A DNA stretch of 64,000 bases from assembly GCF_003259315.1 (NCBI RefSeq), contig NZ_QLLT01000003.1, forward strand, positions 186,001-250,000, written 5' to 3'. Made by a program: the position numbers and the translations under genes. This stretch comes from Kitasatospora sp. SolWspMP-SS2h (GTDB lineage Bacteria; Actinomycetota; Actinomycetes; Streptomycetales; Streptomycetaceae). Shown here piece by piece: positions 49,146 to 57,337 of this stretch (positions are counted from its first letter, which is position 1; each line of letters starts with the position of its first letter). Below the pieces are notes generated by a model. The model ran no database searches and had not been told where the DNA came from. It saw only the letters and a program-made list of their open reading frames with translations.

Positions 49146-49461
49146 AACTGCCTCCTTGGTGAGGGGAGTTCGTCGTTCTGCCGGTTCGGCTGCCCGGTTT
49201 CCGGGCGGGCATGCGCGGCTTTTCGGCGGATTTGGCGGCTTACCCGCGACGGGGACGGTGTCGGGGCGGCGGGGCCGACGGGGTTCCGGCCCGCCGTGGC
49301 CGCGGGTGCGCGTTTCCGGGTCCGCCGACGGGGCGTCAACTCGCGTTCATGACAGGTGGATGACAGTTCCGTGGCGAGGCGCGCGGGACCCCTACCGGGG
49401 GGTCACCGCGCGGACTAGCGTGCGCCCGGATTCCGATACCCGCTGTCAGGAAGAGGCCCAG
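49146..49461. other. Divergent promoter region
   Basis: 316 bp between the PRC-barrel and acylase genes. A direct repeat ATGACAG occurs twice near 49349-49365 and a TAGCGT (49416-49421) is a plausible -10 about 40 bp before the acylase start, but a matching -35 is not evident. Confidence 0.35.
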
Positions 49462-52400
49462 GTGCCCGCTGCCCCCGTTCCCCGCCGACTGCGTTCGGCG
49501 GCCCTCGCCGTGCTCACCTCCGCCGCGCTGCTGTTCGGCGCGCTCACCGCCCAGCCGGCCGCCGGGGCCGCCGCCGGGCCCGCCCCCGCCGCCGGGGACC
49601 CGTGCCTGGGGCAGTGCCAGGACATCCTGACGGCGGGCGAGAACGGCCACGCCACGCTGGCCGGGATCTTGCTGCACCAGACCGTGGGGACCCGTCCGGC
49701 GCACTCCGCCGACCAGGTCGACGCGTACGACGCGCTGCTGCACGACTACAGCGGCCTGACGCCCGACCAGCTGTCGAGCTACTTCGACGACGCCTCGTTC
49801 GGGGTGCCCGCCGGGCAGGTGGAGAGCACCGCCACGCCGCGCGCCGGGGTGACCATCACCCGGGACAAGGCGACCGGCACGCCGCACGTCAAGGGCGTGA
49901 CCCGCTCGGACACCGAGTTCGGCGCGGGGTACGCGGCCGGGCAGGACCGGCTGTGGCTGATCGACGTGCTGCGGCACGTGGGGCGCGGGCAGCTGTCCTC
50001 GTTCGCGGGCGGCGCGGCGGGCAACCGGGCGCTGGAGCAGAGCCTGTGGGCGGTGGCCCCGTACACCGAGGCGGACCTCCAGCAGCAGGTGGACCGGGTG
50101 AAGGCGTCCGGCCCGCGCGGGGCGCAGGCCTGGCAGGACATCCAGGACTACGTGGCGGGCCTGAACGCCTTCGCGGCGGCCGACGTCGCGGCGAACAACT
50201 ACCCGGGCGAGTACGTGCTGACCGGCCACGGTTCGACCATCGAGCCGTTCACGGCCACCGACGTGGTGGCGATCTCCTCGGTGATCGGGGCGATCTTCGG
50301 CGGCGGCGGGGGCGGCGAGGTCGGCAACGCGCTGGCCCGGCTCGCCTTCCGCCAGCAGCTCGGCACCGAGGCGGGCGACCGGGCATACGCGGCCTGGCGG
50401 GCCGAGGACGACCCGGAGGCGACGCCCACCGTGCACGACGGCAGCAGCTTCCCGTACGCGGCCTCGCCCGCCGCGCCGGTGGGCACCGCGCTGCCCGACC
50501 CGGGCTCGGTGACCGAGCTGCCGCACGCCGCCAACGGCACGGGCACCGGGGCGAGTTCGGCCGCGTCCGGTGCCAGCACGCCCACCGCCGCCGCGTCCGC
50601 CGCCGAGGGCGTGCTGCCCGCCGACCTGATCACCGCGAAGAAGGGCATGTCGAACGCCCTGCTGGTATCCGGTGCGCACACCGCCTCCGGGCACCCGATC
50701 GCGGTCTTCGGCCCGCAGACCGGCTACTACGCGCCGCAGATCCTGATGGTGCAGGAGCTGGACGGGCCCGGCCTGCGCAGCCGGGGCGCGTCCTTCCCGG
50801 GGCTGAGCTTCTACGTGGAGATCGGCCGCGGCCTGGACTACTCGTGGAGCGCGACCTCCGCCAACCAGGACATCACCGACACCTTCGCGGTCGACCTGTG
50901 CGAGCCGGGCGGCGGCACCCCGAGCACCGCCTCCACCGGCTACCTGCTGGACGGGACGTGCACCCCGTTCGAGCGGCTGACCAGGCACAACGCCTGGCAG
51001 CCGAGCACCGCGGACTCCACCGCGGCGGGCTCCTACGACCTGGTGACGCTGCGCTCGGCGTACGGGCTGGTCACCCACACCGGGACGGTCGGCGGGCGGC
51101 CGGTGGCGTACACCGCGCTGCGCTCCACCTACCGGCACGAGGCGGACTCGGTGATCGGCTTCCAGCAGTTCAACGACCCGGCGGCGATCACCTCGGCGGC
51201 GGCGTTCCAGCGCGCCGCGCAGGACATCGGCTACACCTTCAACTGGTTCTACGCGGACGCCGACCACACCGCGTACTACAACTCCGGCGCCGAGCCGCTG
51301 CGCGCGCCCGGCACCGATCCGGACCTGCCGGTCCTGGCGCGGCCCGCCTACCTCTGGCAGGGCTGGGACCGGACCGCGAACACCTCCGCGGTCGAGCCGC
51401 CCGCCCGGCACGCCCAGTCCACCGACCAGGACTACTACGTCAGTTGGAACAACAAGCAGGCCCCGGGCTTCACCTCGGCCTGGGGCAACGGCGCGGTGCA
51501 CCGGGCCGACCTGCTGGACTCCCGGGTGAAGGCGCTGACCCAGCGCGGCGGCGTCACCCGCACCGACCTGGTCAAGGCGATGGAGGACGCCGCCAACGTC
51601 GACCTGCGGGCCGAGCAGGTGCTGCCCGAGCTGCTCGCGGTGCTGGACTCCGCGCCGGTCACCGACCCGGCGGCGGCGGCCGCGGTCGCCGGGCTGCGGG
51701 CCTGGGCGGCGGGCGGCTCGCACCGCCGGGAGGCGAGCAAGGGCGCGGGCGTGTACACCGACGCGGAGGCGATCCGGGTGCTGGACGCCTGGTGGCCGCT
51801 GCTGGTGGAGGGCGAGTTCCGGCCCGGCCTGGGCGACGGGGCGTGGCAGGCGCTGACGGCCGTCGCGCCGATCAACGAGACGCCCTCGGGCGGGCAGTTG
51901 GGCGGGACGTCCGGCGGCAGCGACATCGCGGCGGGCGAGGCGCACAAGGGCTCGGCGTTCCAGCACGGCTGGTGGTCGTACGTCGACAAGGACCTGCGCA
52001 CGGTGCTCGGCCGGTCCGTGACCGGCCCGCTGGACCGGGCGTACTGCGGCGGCGGCACGCTCGGCGCCTGCCGGCAGGTGCTGCTGACCACGCTCGCCCG
52101 GGCGGTGGCGACCCCCGCCGCCACCACCTACCCGGCCGACAAGTACTGCGCGGCGGGCGACCAGCTGTGCGCCGACTCGATCGTGCACCGGGCGATGGGC
52201 GGCATCACCGTGCCGCGGATCGCCTGGCAGAACCGGCCCACCTACCAGCAGGTGGTGGAGTTTCCGGCCCGGCGCACCGACGACCTGACCAACCTGGCCC
52301 GCGGCGCGACCGCGACCGCCTCCGACTACCAGGACGCGATCGTCGTCTCCTACCCGCCCAAGCAGGCCGTGGACGGCAACCCCGGCACCCGCTGGGCGTC

Positions 52401-52683
52401 CAGGACGGTGGCCACCGCCTGGCTGAACGTCGACCTGGGCACGGTCCGCAAGGTCGGCCGAGTGGTGCTGGACTGGTCCGACCAGTACGCCACCTCCTAC
52501 CGGATCGACGTCTCCACCGACGGCGCCGCCTGGCGCACCGTCTACGCCACCACCACCGACCGCGGCGGCCTGGAGAACCGCTCCTTCACCCCGGTGGACG
52601 CCCGCCACGTCCGGGTGGTGCTGCTGGCCCGCGGCACCGACAACCGCTACTCGCTCAACGAGGTCGGCGTGTACGGGAAGTGA
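49462..52683 (+). CDS. Secreted penicillin-acylase-family amidohydrolase with discoidin domain
   Basis: 1073 residues from GTG 49462 (AGGAAGAGG upstream). Signal peptide RRLRSAALAVLTSAALLFGA. Ntn-hydrolase of the penicillin/aculeacin acylase family: alpha-chain part up to about 395, with a Ser/Ala/Thr spacer, then KKGMSNALLVSGAHTASG, where Ser397 should become the beta-chain N-terminal nucleophile after self-cleavage (a Met instead of the usual Gly precedes it). Active-site region SWSATSANQDITDTF. The C-terminal ~125 residues (from NLARGATATASDYQDA) are an F5/8 type C carbohydrate-binding domain. May cleave acyl-homoserine lactones or lipopeptides; substrate unknown. Confidence 0.9.
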   Translation: MPAAPVPRRLRSAALAVLTSAALLFGALTAQPAAGAAAGPAPAAGDPCLGQCQDILTAGENGHATLAGILLHQTVGTRPAHSADQVDAYDALLHDYSGLTPDQLSSYFDDASFGVPAGQVESTATPRAGVTITRDKATGTPHVKGVTRSDTEFGAGYAAGQDRLWLIDVLRHVGRGQLSSFAGGAAGNRALEQSLWAVAPYTEADLQQQVDRVKASGPRGAQAWQDIQDYVAGLNAFAAADVAANNYPGEYVLTGHGSTIEPFTATDVVAISSVIGAIFGGGGGGEVGNALARLAFRQQLGTEAGDRAYAAWRAEDDPEATPTVHDGSSFPYAASPAAPVGTALPDPGSVTELPHAANGTGTGASSAASGASTPTAAASAAEGVLPADLITAKKGMSNALLVSGAHTASGHPIAVFGPQTGYYAPQILMVQELDGPGLRSRGASFPGLSFYVEIGRGLDYSWSATSANQDITDTFAVDLCEPGGGTPSTASTGYLLDGTCTPFERLTRHNAWQPSTADSTAAGSYDLVTLRSAYGLVTHTGTVGGRPVAYTALRSTYRHEADSVIGFQQFNDPAAITSAAAFQRAAQDIGYTFNWFYADADHTAYYNSGAEPLRAPGTDPDLPVLARPAYLWQGWDRTANTSAVEPPARHAQSTDQDYYVSWNNKQAPGFTSAWGNGAVHRADLLDSRVKALTQRGGVTRTDLVKAMEDAANVDLRAEQVLPELLAVLDSAPVTDPAAAAAVAGLRAWAAGGSHRREASKGAGVYTDAEAIRVLDAWWPLLVEGEFRPGLGDGAWQALTAVAPINETPSGGQLGGTSGGSDIAAGEAHKGSAFQHGWWSYVDKDLRTVLGRSVTGPLDRAYCGGGTLGACRQVLLTTLARAVATPAATTYPADKYCAAGDQLCADSIVHRAMGGITVPRIAWQNRPTYQQVVEFPARRTDDLTNLARGATATASDYQDAIVVSYPPKQAVDGNPGTRWASRTVATAWLNVDLGTVRKVGRVVLDWSDQYATSYRIDVSTDGAAWRTVYATTTDRGGLENRSFTPVDARHVRVVLLARGTDNRYSLNEVGVYGK

Positions 52684-52688
52684 CCCGC

Positions 52689-52729
52689 CGCGCCGGGCCC
52701 CGGACGGACGCCGTCCGGGGCCCGGCGCG
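52689..52729. terminator. Strong bidirectional terminator hairpin
   Basis: Perfect 19-bp stem (52689-52707 with 52711-52729; arm CGCGCCGGGCCCCGGACGG) and 3-base loop between the convergent acylase and ABC ATPase genes. Confidence 0.9.
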
Positions 52730-52732
52730 CGT

Positions 52733-54880
52733 TCAGTCCGGGTAGTGGCAGGCGGCGGTGTGGTCGGCGCCGGGGGCGGCCGGGGCGGGGCGCGGGGGCT
52801 CGGTGGCGCAGCGGTCGCGCTGGGCGGGGGCGAGGGTGGGGTGGACGGGGCAGCGGGTGCGGAAGGGGCAGCCGAGGTGGCGTTCGGCGGGTGAGGGCGG
52901 GTCGCCGGCCAGCAGGCGGCGGGGGCGGGCGCGTTCGGCGGGCGGGTCGGGGAGCGGGACGGCGGCGAGCAGGACCCGGGTGTAGGGGTGGCGGGGGTGG
53001 GTGAAGACGCGTGCGGCGGTGCCGGTCTCGACGGTGCGGCCGAGGTACATGACGGCGACCCGGTCGGCGAGGTGGCGCACCACCGACAGGTCGTGCGAGA
53101 CGAACAGGTAGGCGAGGCCGAGTTCGGCCTTCAGCCGCTGGAGCAGGTTGAGCACCCCGGCCTGGACGGAGACGTCGAGGGCGGAGACCGGTTCGTCCAG
53201 GACCAGCAGGTCGGGGCGGACGGCGAGGGCGCGGGCGATGGAGATCCGCTGGCGCTGGCCGCCGGAGAACTCGTGCGGGTAGCGGTCGGCGTGGGCGGGG
53301 TCGAGGCCGACCTGGCGCAGCAGTTCGGGGACGCGGCGGCGGGCCTCCGCGGCGGGGGTGCGCTGGGCGAGCAGCGGTTCGGCGAGCACGTCGCCGACCG
53401 GCATCCGGGGGTCGAGGGAGGCGGCCGGGTCCTGGAAGACGATCTGGACCCGGGAGCGCAGCCGCCGGACCGCGGCCCGGTCGAGGGCGGCGGTGTCCCG
53501 GCCGAGGAGTTCGATCCGGCCGCCCTGCGGGGCGGCCAGCCGGAGGATCTCGTACAGGGTGGTGGACTTGCCGGAGCCGGACTCGCCGACCAGGCCGAGC
53601 GTCTCGCCCCGCCGGATGTCGAGGTCGACGCCGTCGACGGCGTGCACCTCGCCGGCCCGGCGGCGCAGCAGGCCGCCGCGGTGGCGGGGGAAGCTGCGGG
53701 TGAGGCCGTGGACGGTGAGGACGGGCTCGCGTTCGGCGCGCGGGCCGTGCGCGGTGGCGGCGGGCGGCAGCTCCGGGACGGGGTAGACCTCGGCGGGGGC
53801 GGGCCGGGCGGCGGCGAGGTGGTCGGCGCGGACGCAGGCGGCGAGGTGGGCCGACGGGGGTTCGCCGGTGCCGGTGAGCGGCGGCTGCGCGGTGCGGCAG
53901 CGCTCCTCGACCAGCGGGCAGCGGTCGGCGAACGCGCAGCCGGGGCCGGTGAGTCGGCCGGCTGCGGGCGGGGAGCCGGGGATCGGGACGAGTGGTCCGC
54001 CGCGGCCGTCGAGCCGGGGGACGGCGCCGATCAGGCCGAGCGTGTAGGGGTGCCGGGGGGCGGCGTACAGCTCGTCGACGGGGGCGGTCTCGACGATCCG
54101 TCCGGCGTACATGACGGCGACCCGGTCGGCGCTGCCGGCGATCACCCCGAGGTCGTGGCTGACCAGGACCAGGGCGGCGCCGCTCTCCCGCTGGGCGGTG
54201 CGCAGCACGTCGAGGACCTGGGCCTGGATGGTGACGTCGAGGGCGGTGGTGGGTTCGTCGGCGAGCAGCACGTCGGGGTCGTTGGCCACCGCCATGGCGA
54301 TCATGGCGCGTTGGCGCATGCCGCCGGAGAACTCGTGCGGGAAGGCGTCCAGGGCGCGGGCCGGGTCGGGGATGCCGACCAGGTCGAGCAGGTCGGCGGC
54401 GCGCTTGCGGGCGGCGGCCCGGCCGAGGTCCTGGTGGATCCGGACGGCTTCGGCGATCTGGTCGCCGATCCGGTAGACCGGGGTGAAGGCGGACAGCGGG
54501 TCCTGGAAGACCATGGCGATCCGGCGCCCGCGGACCTCGGCCAGCTGCCGGGCGGGCAGGCCGACCAGTTCGCGGCCGTCCAGCCGGACCGAGCCGCCGG
54601 TGCGGGCGGTGGCGGGCAGCAGGCCGAGCACGGCGAGCGCGGTGACGGACTTGCCGGAGCCGGACTCGCCGACCAGGCCGAGCGTCTCGCCCCGGTGCAG
54701 GTCGAGGTCGACGCCGCGGACCGCCGGGTGGCCGTCGAAGTCGACGGTGAGGCCGCGGACGGCGAGCAGCGGAGCGGGCGGCGGCGTGACGGGCGGCGGC
54801 GTGGCGGGCGGCGGCGTGGCGGGCGGCGGCGTGACGGGCGGCAGCGTGGCGGGCGGCGGCGTGGCGGGCGGGGTGGTCAC
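52733..54880 (-). CDS. Fused DppD-DppF oligopeptide ABC ATPase
   Basis: 715 residues, GTG 54880. Two complete ATPase domains: first Walker A GESGSGKSVTALAVLG, signature FSGGMRQRAMIA, Walker B VLLADEPTTALD; second GESGSGKSTTLYEIL, FSGGQRQRISIARAL, LLVLDEPVSALD. Each carries the oligopeptide C-terminal Cys-containing motif (CAFADRCPLVEERC; CPFRTRCPVHPTL) proposed to bind an Fe-S cluster in this family. The first ~35 residues are PPATP/PPVTP repeats encoded by a 15-bp tandem array. Overlaps the permease gene by GTGA. Drives peptide uptake. Confidence 0.93.
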   Translation of the reverse strand: MTTPPATPPPATLPPVTPPPATPPPATPPPVTPPPAPLLAVRGLTVDFDGHPAVRGVDLDLHRGETLGLVGESGSGKSVTALAVLGLLPATARTGGSVRLDGRELVGLPARQLAEVRGRRIAMVFQDPLSAFTPVYRIGDQIAEAVRIHQDLGRAAARKRAADLLDLVGIPDPARALDAFPHEFSGGMRQRAMIAMAVANDPDVLLADEPTTALDVTIQAQVLDVLRTAQRESGAALVLVSHDLGVIAGSADRVAVMYAGRIVETAPVDELYAAPRHPYTLGLIGAVPRLDGRGGPLVPIPGSPPAAGRLTGPGCAFADRCPLVEERCRTAQPPLTGTGEPPSAHLAACVRADHLAAARPAPAEVYPVPELPPAATAHGPRAEREPVLTVHGLTRSFPRHRGGLLRRRAGEVHAVDGVDLDIRRGETLGLVGESGSGKSTTLYEILRLAAPQGGRIELLGRDTAALDRAAVRRLRSRVQIVFQDPAASLDPRMPVGDVLAEPLLAQRTPAAEARRRVPELLRQVGLDPAHADRYPHEFSGGQRQRISIARALAVRPDLLVLDEPVSALDVSVQAGVLNLLQRLKAELGLAYLFVSHDLSVVRHLADRVAVMYLGRTVETGTAARVFTHPRHPYTRVLLAAVPLPDPPAERARPRRLLAGDPPSPAERHLGCPFRTRCPVHPTLAPAQRDRCATEPPRPAPAAPGADHTAACHYPD
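54781..54870. repeat. Six 15-bp tandem repeats at the ATPase N-terminus
   Basis: Unit GCGGCGTGGCGGGCG in six contiguous copies, differing at one base in three of them. In frame they add Pro-Pro-(Ala/Val)-Thr-Pro units ahead of the first ATPase domain. Copy number may vary between strains without breaking the frame. Confidence 0.9.
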
Positions 54881-55848
54881 GGGGTGCTCCGGCGCGAGGG
54901 GGTGGTGGTCGGACGGCGGCGGGGTCGCCGGGCGGGGCGGCGGCGTCCGGCGGCGGCCGTCGGGTCGAGGGCGTCGCGCAGGCCGTCGCCGACCAGGTTG
55001 ACGGCGAGCACGAACAGCACCAGTAGTCCGGCGGCGAAGTAGAACAGCCAGGGGAAGACGGGGGCGTCGCCCGCGCCGGCGGCCAGCAGGGTGCCGAGCG
55101 AGACGTCGGGCGGGCGGACGCCGAAGCCGAAGTAGGAGAGCGCGGCTTCGCTCATCACGGCGCCGCCGACGGTGACGGTGGCGTCGATGATCAGGAACGA
55201 GGATACGTTCGGCAGCACGTGCCGCCAGATGATCCGGAACGGCCCGACGCCCATGTACCGTGCGGCGGCGACGAATTCGCGCTCGCGCAGCGAGCGGGTC
55301 ATCGAGCGGACCACCCGGGCGGTGATCATCCAGTTGAACACGGCGAGCAGCAGCACGAAGGCGACCCAGCCGCTGCCGCGCAGCCGGGGCGAGAGCACGG
55401 CGATCACCAGGAAGGCCGGGAAGATCAGCAGCAGGTCGACCAGGAAGGTCAGCACCCGGTCGGTCCAGCCGCCGAAGTACCCGGCGCAGGCCCCGACCAG
55501 CGAGGCCAGGCCGGTGGAGAGCACCGCCACCAGCAGCCCGATCACCAGCGACTTCTGCAGGCCCCGGACGGTCTGCGCGAACACGTCCTGGCCGAGCCCG
55601 TTGGTGCCGAACCAGTGCGCGGCGGACGGGGGTTGGCGCAGGTTGGCGTAGTCGGGCGCGGCGTAGTCCCAGGGTGTGAGGTAGGGCCCGACGAAGGCCA
55701 GCAGGAACAGCAGCACCAGCACGACCGCCCCGGCCACCGCCCCGCGCGAGCCGGCCAGCCGGGCGGCGGCCAACCGTATCCGGCCGCGCGGCGCGAACGC
55801 CTCGGCGGAGGACGGCTGTTCGGCGGCGAGGACGAGTTCGGCGCTCAT
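54877..55848 (-). CDS. Oligopeptide ABC permease, DppC/OppC type
   Basis: 323 residues, ATG 55848. Cytoplasmic N-terminus, then six helices; HWFGTNGLGQDVFAQTVRG is the DppC hallmark, and EREFVAAARYMGVGPFRIIWRHVLPN is the EAA coupling loop that contacts the ATPase. Ends in an Arg/Thr/Pro-rich tail. Start overlaps the stop of the small ORF at 55845-55994. Confidence 0.92.
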   Translation of the reverse strand: MSAELVLAAEQPSSAEAFAPRGRIRLAAARLAGSRGAVAGAVVLVLLFLLAFVGPYLTPWDYAAPDYANLRQPPSAAHWFGTNGLGQDVFAQTVRGLQKSLVIGLLVAVLSTGLASLVGACAGYFGGWTDRVLTFLVDLLLIFPAFLVIAVLSPRLRGSGWVAFVLLLAVFNWMITARVVRSMTRSLREREFVAAARYMGVGPFRIIWRHVLPNVSSFLIIDATVTVGGAVMSEAALSYFGFGVRPPDVSLGTLLAAGAGDAPVFPWLFYFAAGLLVLFVLAVNLVGDGLRDALDPTAAAGRRRPARRPRRRPTTTPSRRSTP

Positions 55849-55994
55849 CCCGCCACCGCCCGGGCGGACGCGACGAACGCGGCCGTCGACCGGGGCGCGG
55901 GCGTCAGCCGGGGCGCGGCCGTCAGCCGGGATGCGGGCGCCGACCGGGGTACGGGCGCCGACCGGTCGGCGGGAGGAGCGAGTTCGGTGTTCAT
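55845..55994 (-). CDS. 49-residue Ala/Pro-rich ORF bridging the two permease genes
   Basis: ATG 55994 overlaps the DppB-type stop (ATGA) and its TGA overlaps the DppC-type ATG (ATGA). Begins MNTELAPPADRSAPVP, like the DppC-type start MSAELVLAAEQ, and contains repeats of (A/T)PR(L/S)T-type units from near-18-bp repeats. No known domain. Translation would be needed to couple the two permeases. It may be a real small protein or the remnant of a longer DppC N-terminus. Confidence 0.45.
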   Translation of the reverse strand: MNTELAPPADRSAPVPRSAPASRLTAAPRLTPAPRSTAAFVASARAVAG

Positions 55995-56974
55995 GCGGCC
56001 CTCACCCGGGGGTCGAGCGCGGCGTGCAGGGCGTCGGCGAGGAAGCCGGCGGCGAGGACGACCACGGCGGCGAACAGGTTGACGGCGACGACCGAGTTGA
56101 CGTCCTGTTCGTTGACGGCCTGGATGAACCACTCCCCCATGCCGTGCCAGCCGAAGATGGTCTCGGTGAAGGCGGCGCCGGTGAACAGGCCGAGGAAGGC
56201 GTAGGCGAACATCGTGGTCATCGGGATGATCGCGGTGCGCAGGCCGTGCTTGAGCAGGGCCCGGCCGCGGGTGAGCCCCTTGGCCTCGGCGGTGCGCAGG
56301 TAGTCCGCGCCGAGGACGTCGAGCATGGTGGCGCGCTGGTAGCGGCTGTAGGTGGCCAGCCCGCCGAGGGCGAGCGAGAGGGTGGGCAGCAGCAGGTGCA
56401 GCCCCCAGTCGGCGAGGTGGGTGCCGAGGTCGCCGGCCAGGTTGGGCGTCTCGTAGCCGGTGAACGGGACGACGTCGTGTCCGGCGGCGTCCTTGGCGGC
56501 GATGGCGCCGTTCTTGAGCAGCAGGGCGAGCAGGAAGACGGGGGTGGAGAGCAGCACGAAGGAGAGCACGGTCAGCAGCCGGTCGGAGAGCCGGTACTGG
56601 CGCACCGCGCTCCAGGCCCCGGCGGCGACGCCGAGCAGCATGCCGAGCAGGCTGCCGACCAGCAGCAGCCGGAGCGAGACCCAGATCCGGCGGCCGAACT
56701 CGTCGTTGACGGCGGTGCCGTGGATGGTGCGGCCGAGGTCGCCGTGCAGCAGGCCGTCGGCCCAGGTGCCGAAGCGCTGGACCACGGGGGTGCGCTCGTT
56801 GAGGTTGAGCGCGGTGAGCTGCCGGTCCACGGACGCGGCGGAGGGCCGGGGCTGCTTGGCCTCGAAGTAGGCGCGGGGGCCGAGTGCGGTGGCGGTGAGG
56901 GCGTACGACAGGAACACCGCCGCGGTCAGCAGGGCGGCGTAGTAGCCGAGCCGTCCCGCGAGGTATCGCGTCAC
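55991..56974 (-). CDS. Oligopeptide ABC permease, DppB/OppB type
   Basis: 327 residues; GTG 56974 with GGAGG six bases upstream. First helix YLAGRLGYYAALLTAAVFLSYALTA, an extracytoplasmic loop with LNLNERTPVVQRFGTWADGLLHGDLG, then five more helices; ADYLRTAEAKGLTRGRALLKHGLR is the EAA loop. First gene of the uptake operon and divergent from the lipoprotein gene across 363 bp. Confidence 0.92.
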   Translation of the reverse strand: MTRYLAGRLGYYAALLTAAVFLSYALTATALGPRAYFEAKQPRPSAASVDRQLTALNLNERTPVVQRFGTWADGLLHGDLGRTIHGTAVNDEFGRRIWVSLRLLLVGSLLGMLLGVAAGAWSAVRQYRLSDRLLTVLSFVLLSTPVFLLALLLKNGAIAAKDAAGHDVVPFTGYETPNLAGDLGTHLADWGLHLLLPTLSLALGGLATYSRYQRATMLDVLGADYLRTAEAKGLTRGRALLKHGLRTAIIPMTTMFAYAFLGLFTGAAFTETIFGWHGMGEWFIQAVNEQDVNSVVAVNLFAAVVVLAAGFLADALHAALDPRVRAA

Positions 56975-57337
56975 GGCCTGCCTCCGGTGTGGTTCGCACA
57001 CCTGGGGAACATGGTCATTCGCCTTCACTAGTACGGGTTTTGACGCACTTTCGGGCAGCAGTTGTACGCCACGCCGGACGGTCCGTCCAGGGCCCGCCGC
57101 GCCGACGGGTCCACCCGGTCCGGGGAACCCGCTGGTCACAGCTGATCAGACGGGTACGGACGGCGTGTTGCCGCAGTGTTGCCCCGCGTTTCACTTCGAT
57201 CAGTTCTGCACGCCCACCCCTGGTGGGGTGGCTGACGGGCTGTTACGTTCGCCCCGTCGGCACCGACTTGGCTGCCCACCATCAAGTACCGCCACACCTG
57301 GCGGCCCCCCACTCTTCGAAACCCGAGGACTCCCCCG
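56975..57337. other. Divergent regulatory region of the oligopeptide system
   Basis: Contains an A/T-richer stretch at 57005-57045 and a perfect hairpin CCACCCC-TGGT-GGGGTGG (57214-57231), about 110 bp before the lipoprotein start, that could be an operator. No reliable -35/-10 pair found. Confidence 0.4.

Noticed and set aside
49336..52608. 1090-codon minus-strand open frame opposite the acylase
   Set aside because: Low-complexity Gly/Arg/Val composition; the plus frame has signal peptide, catalytic Ser and discoidin domain.
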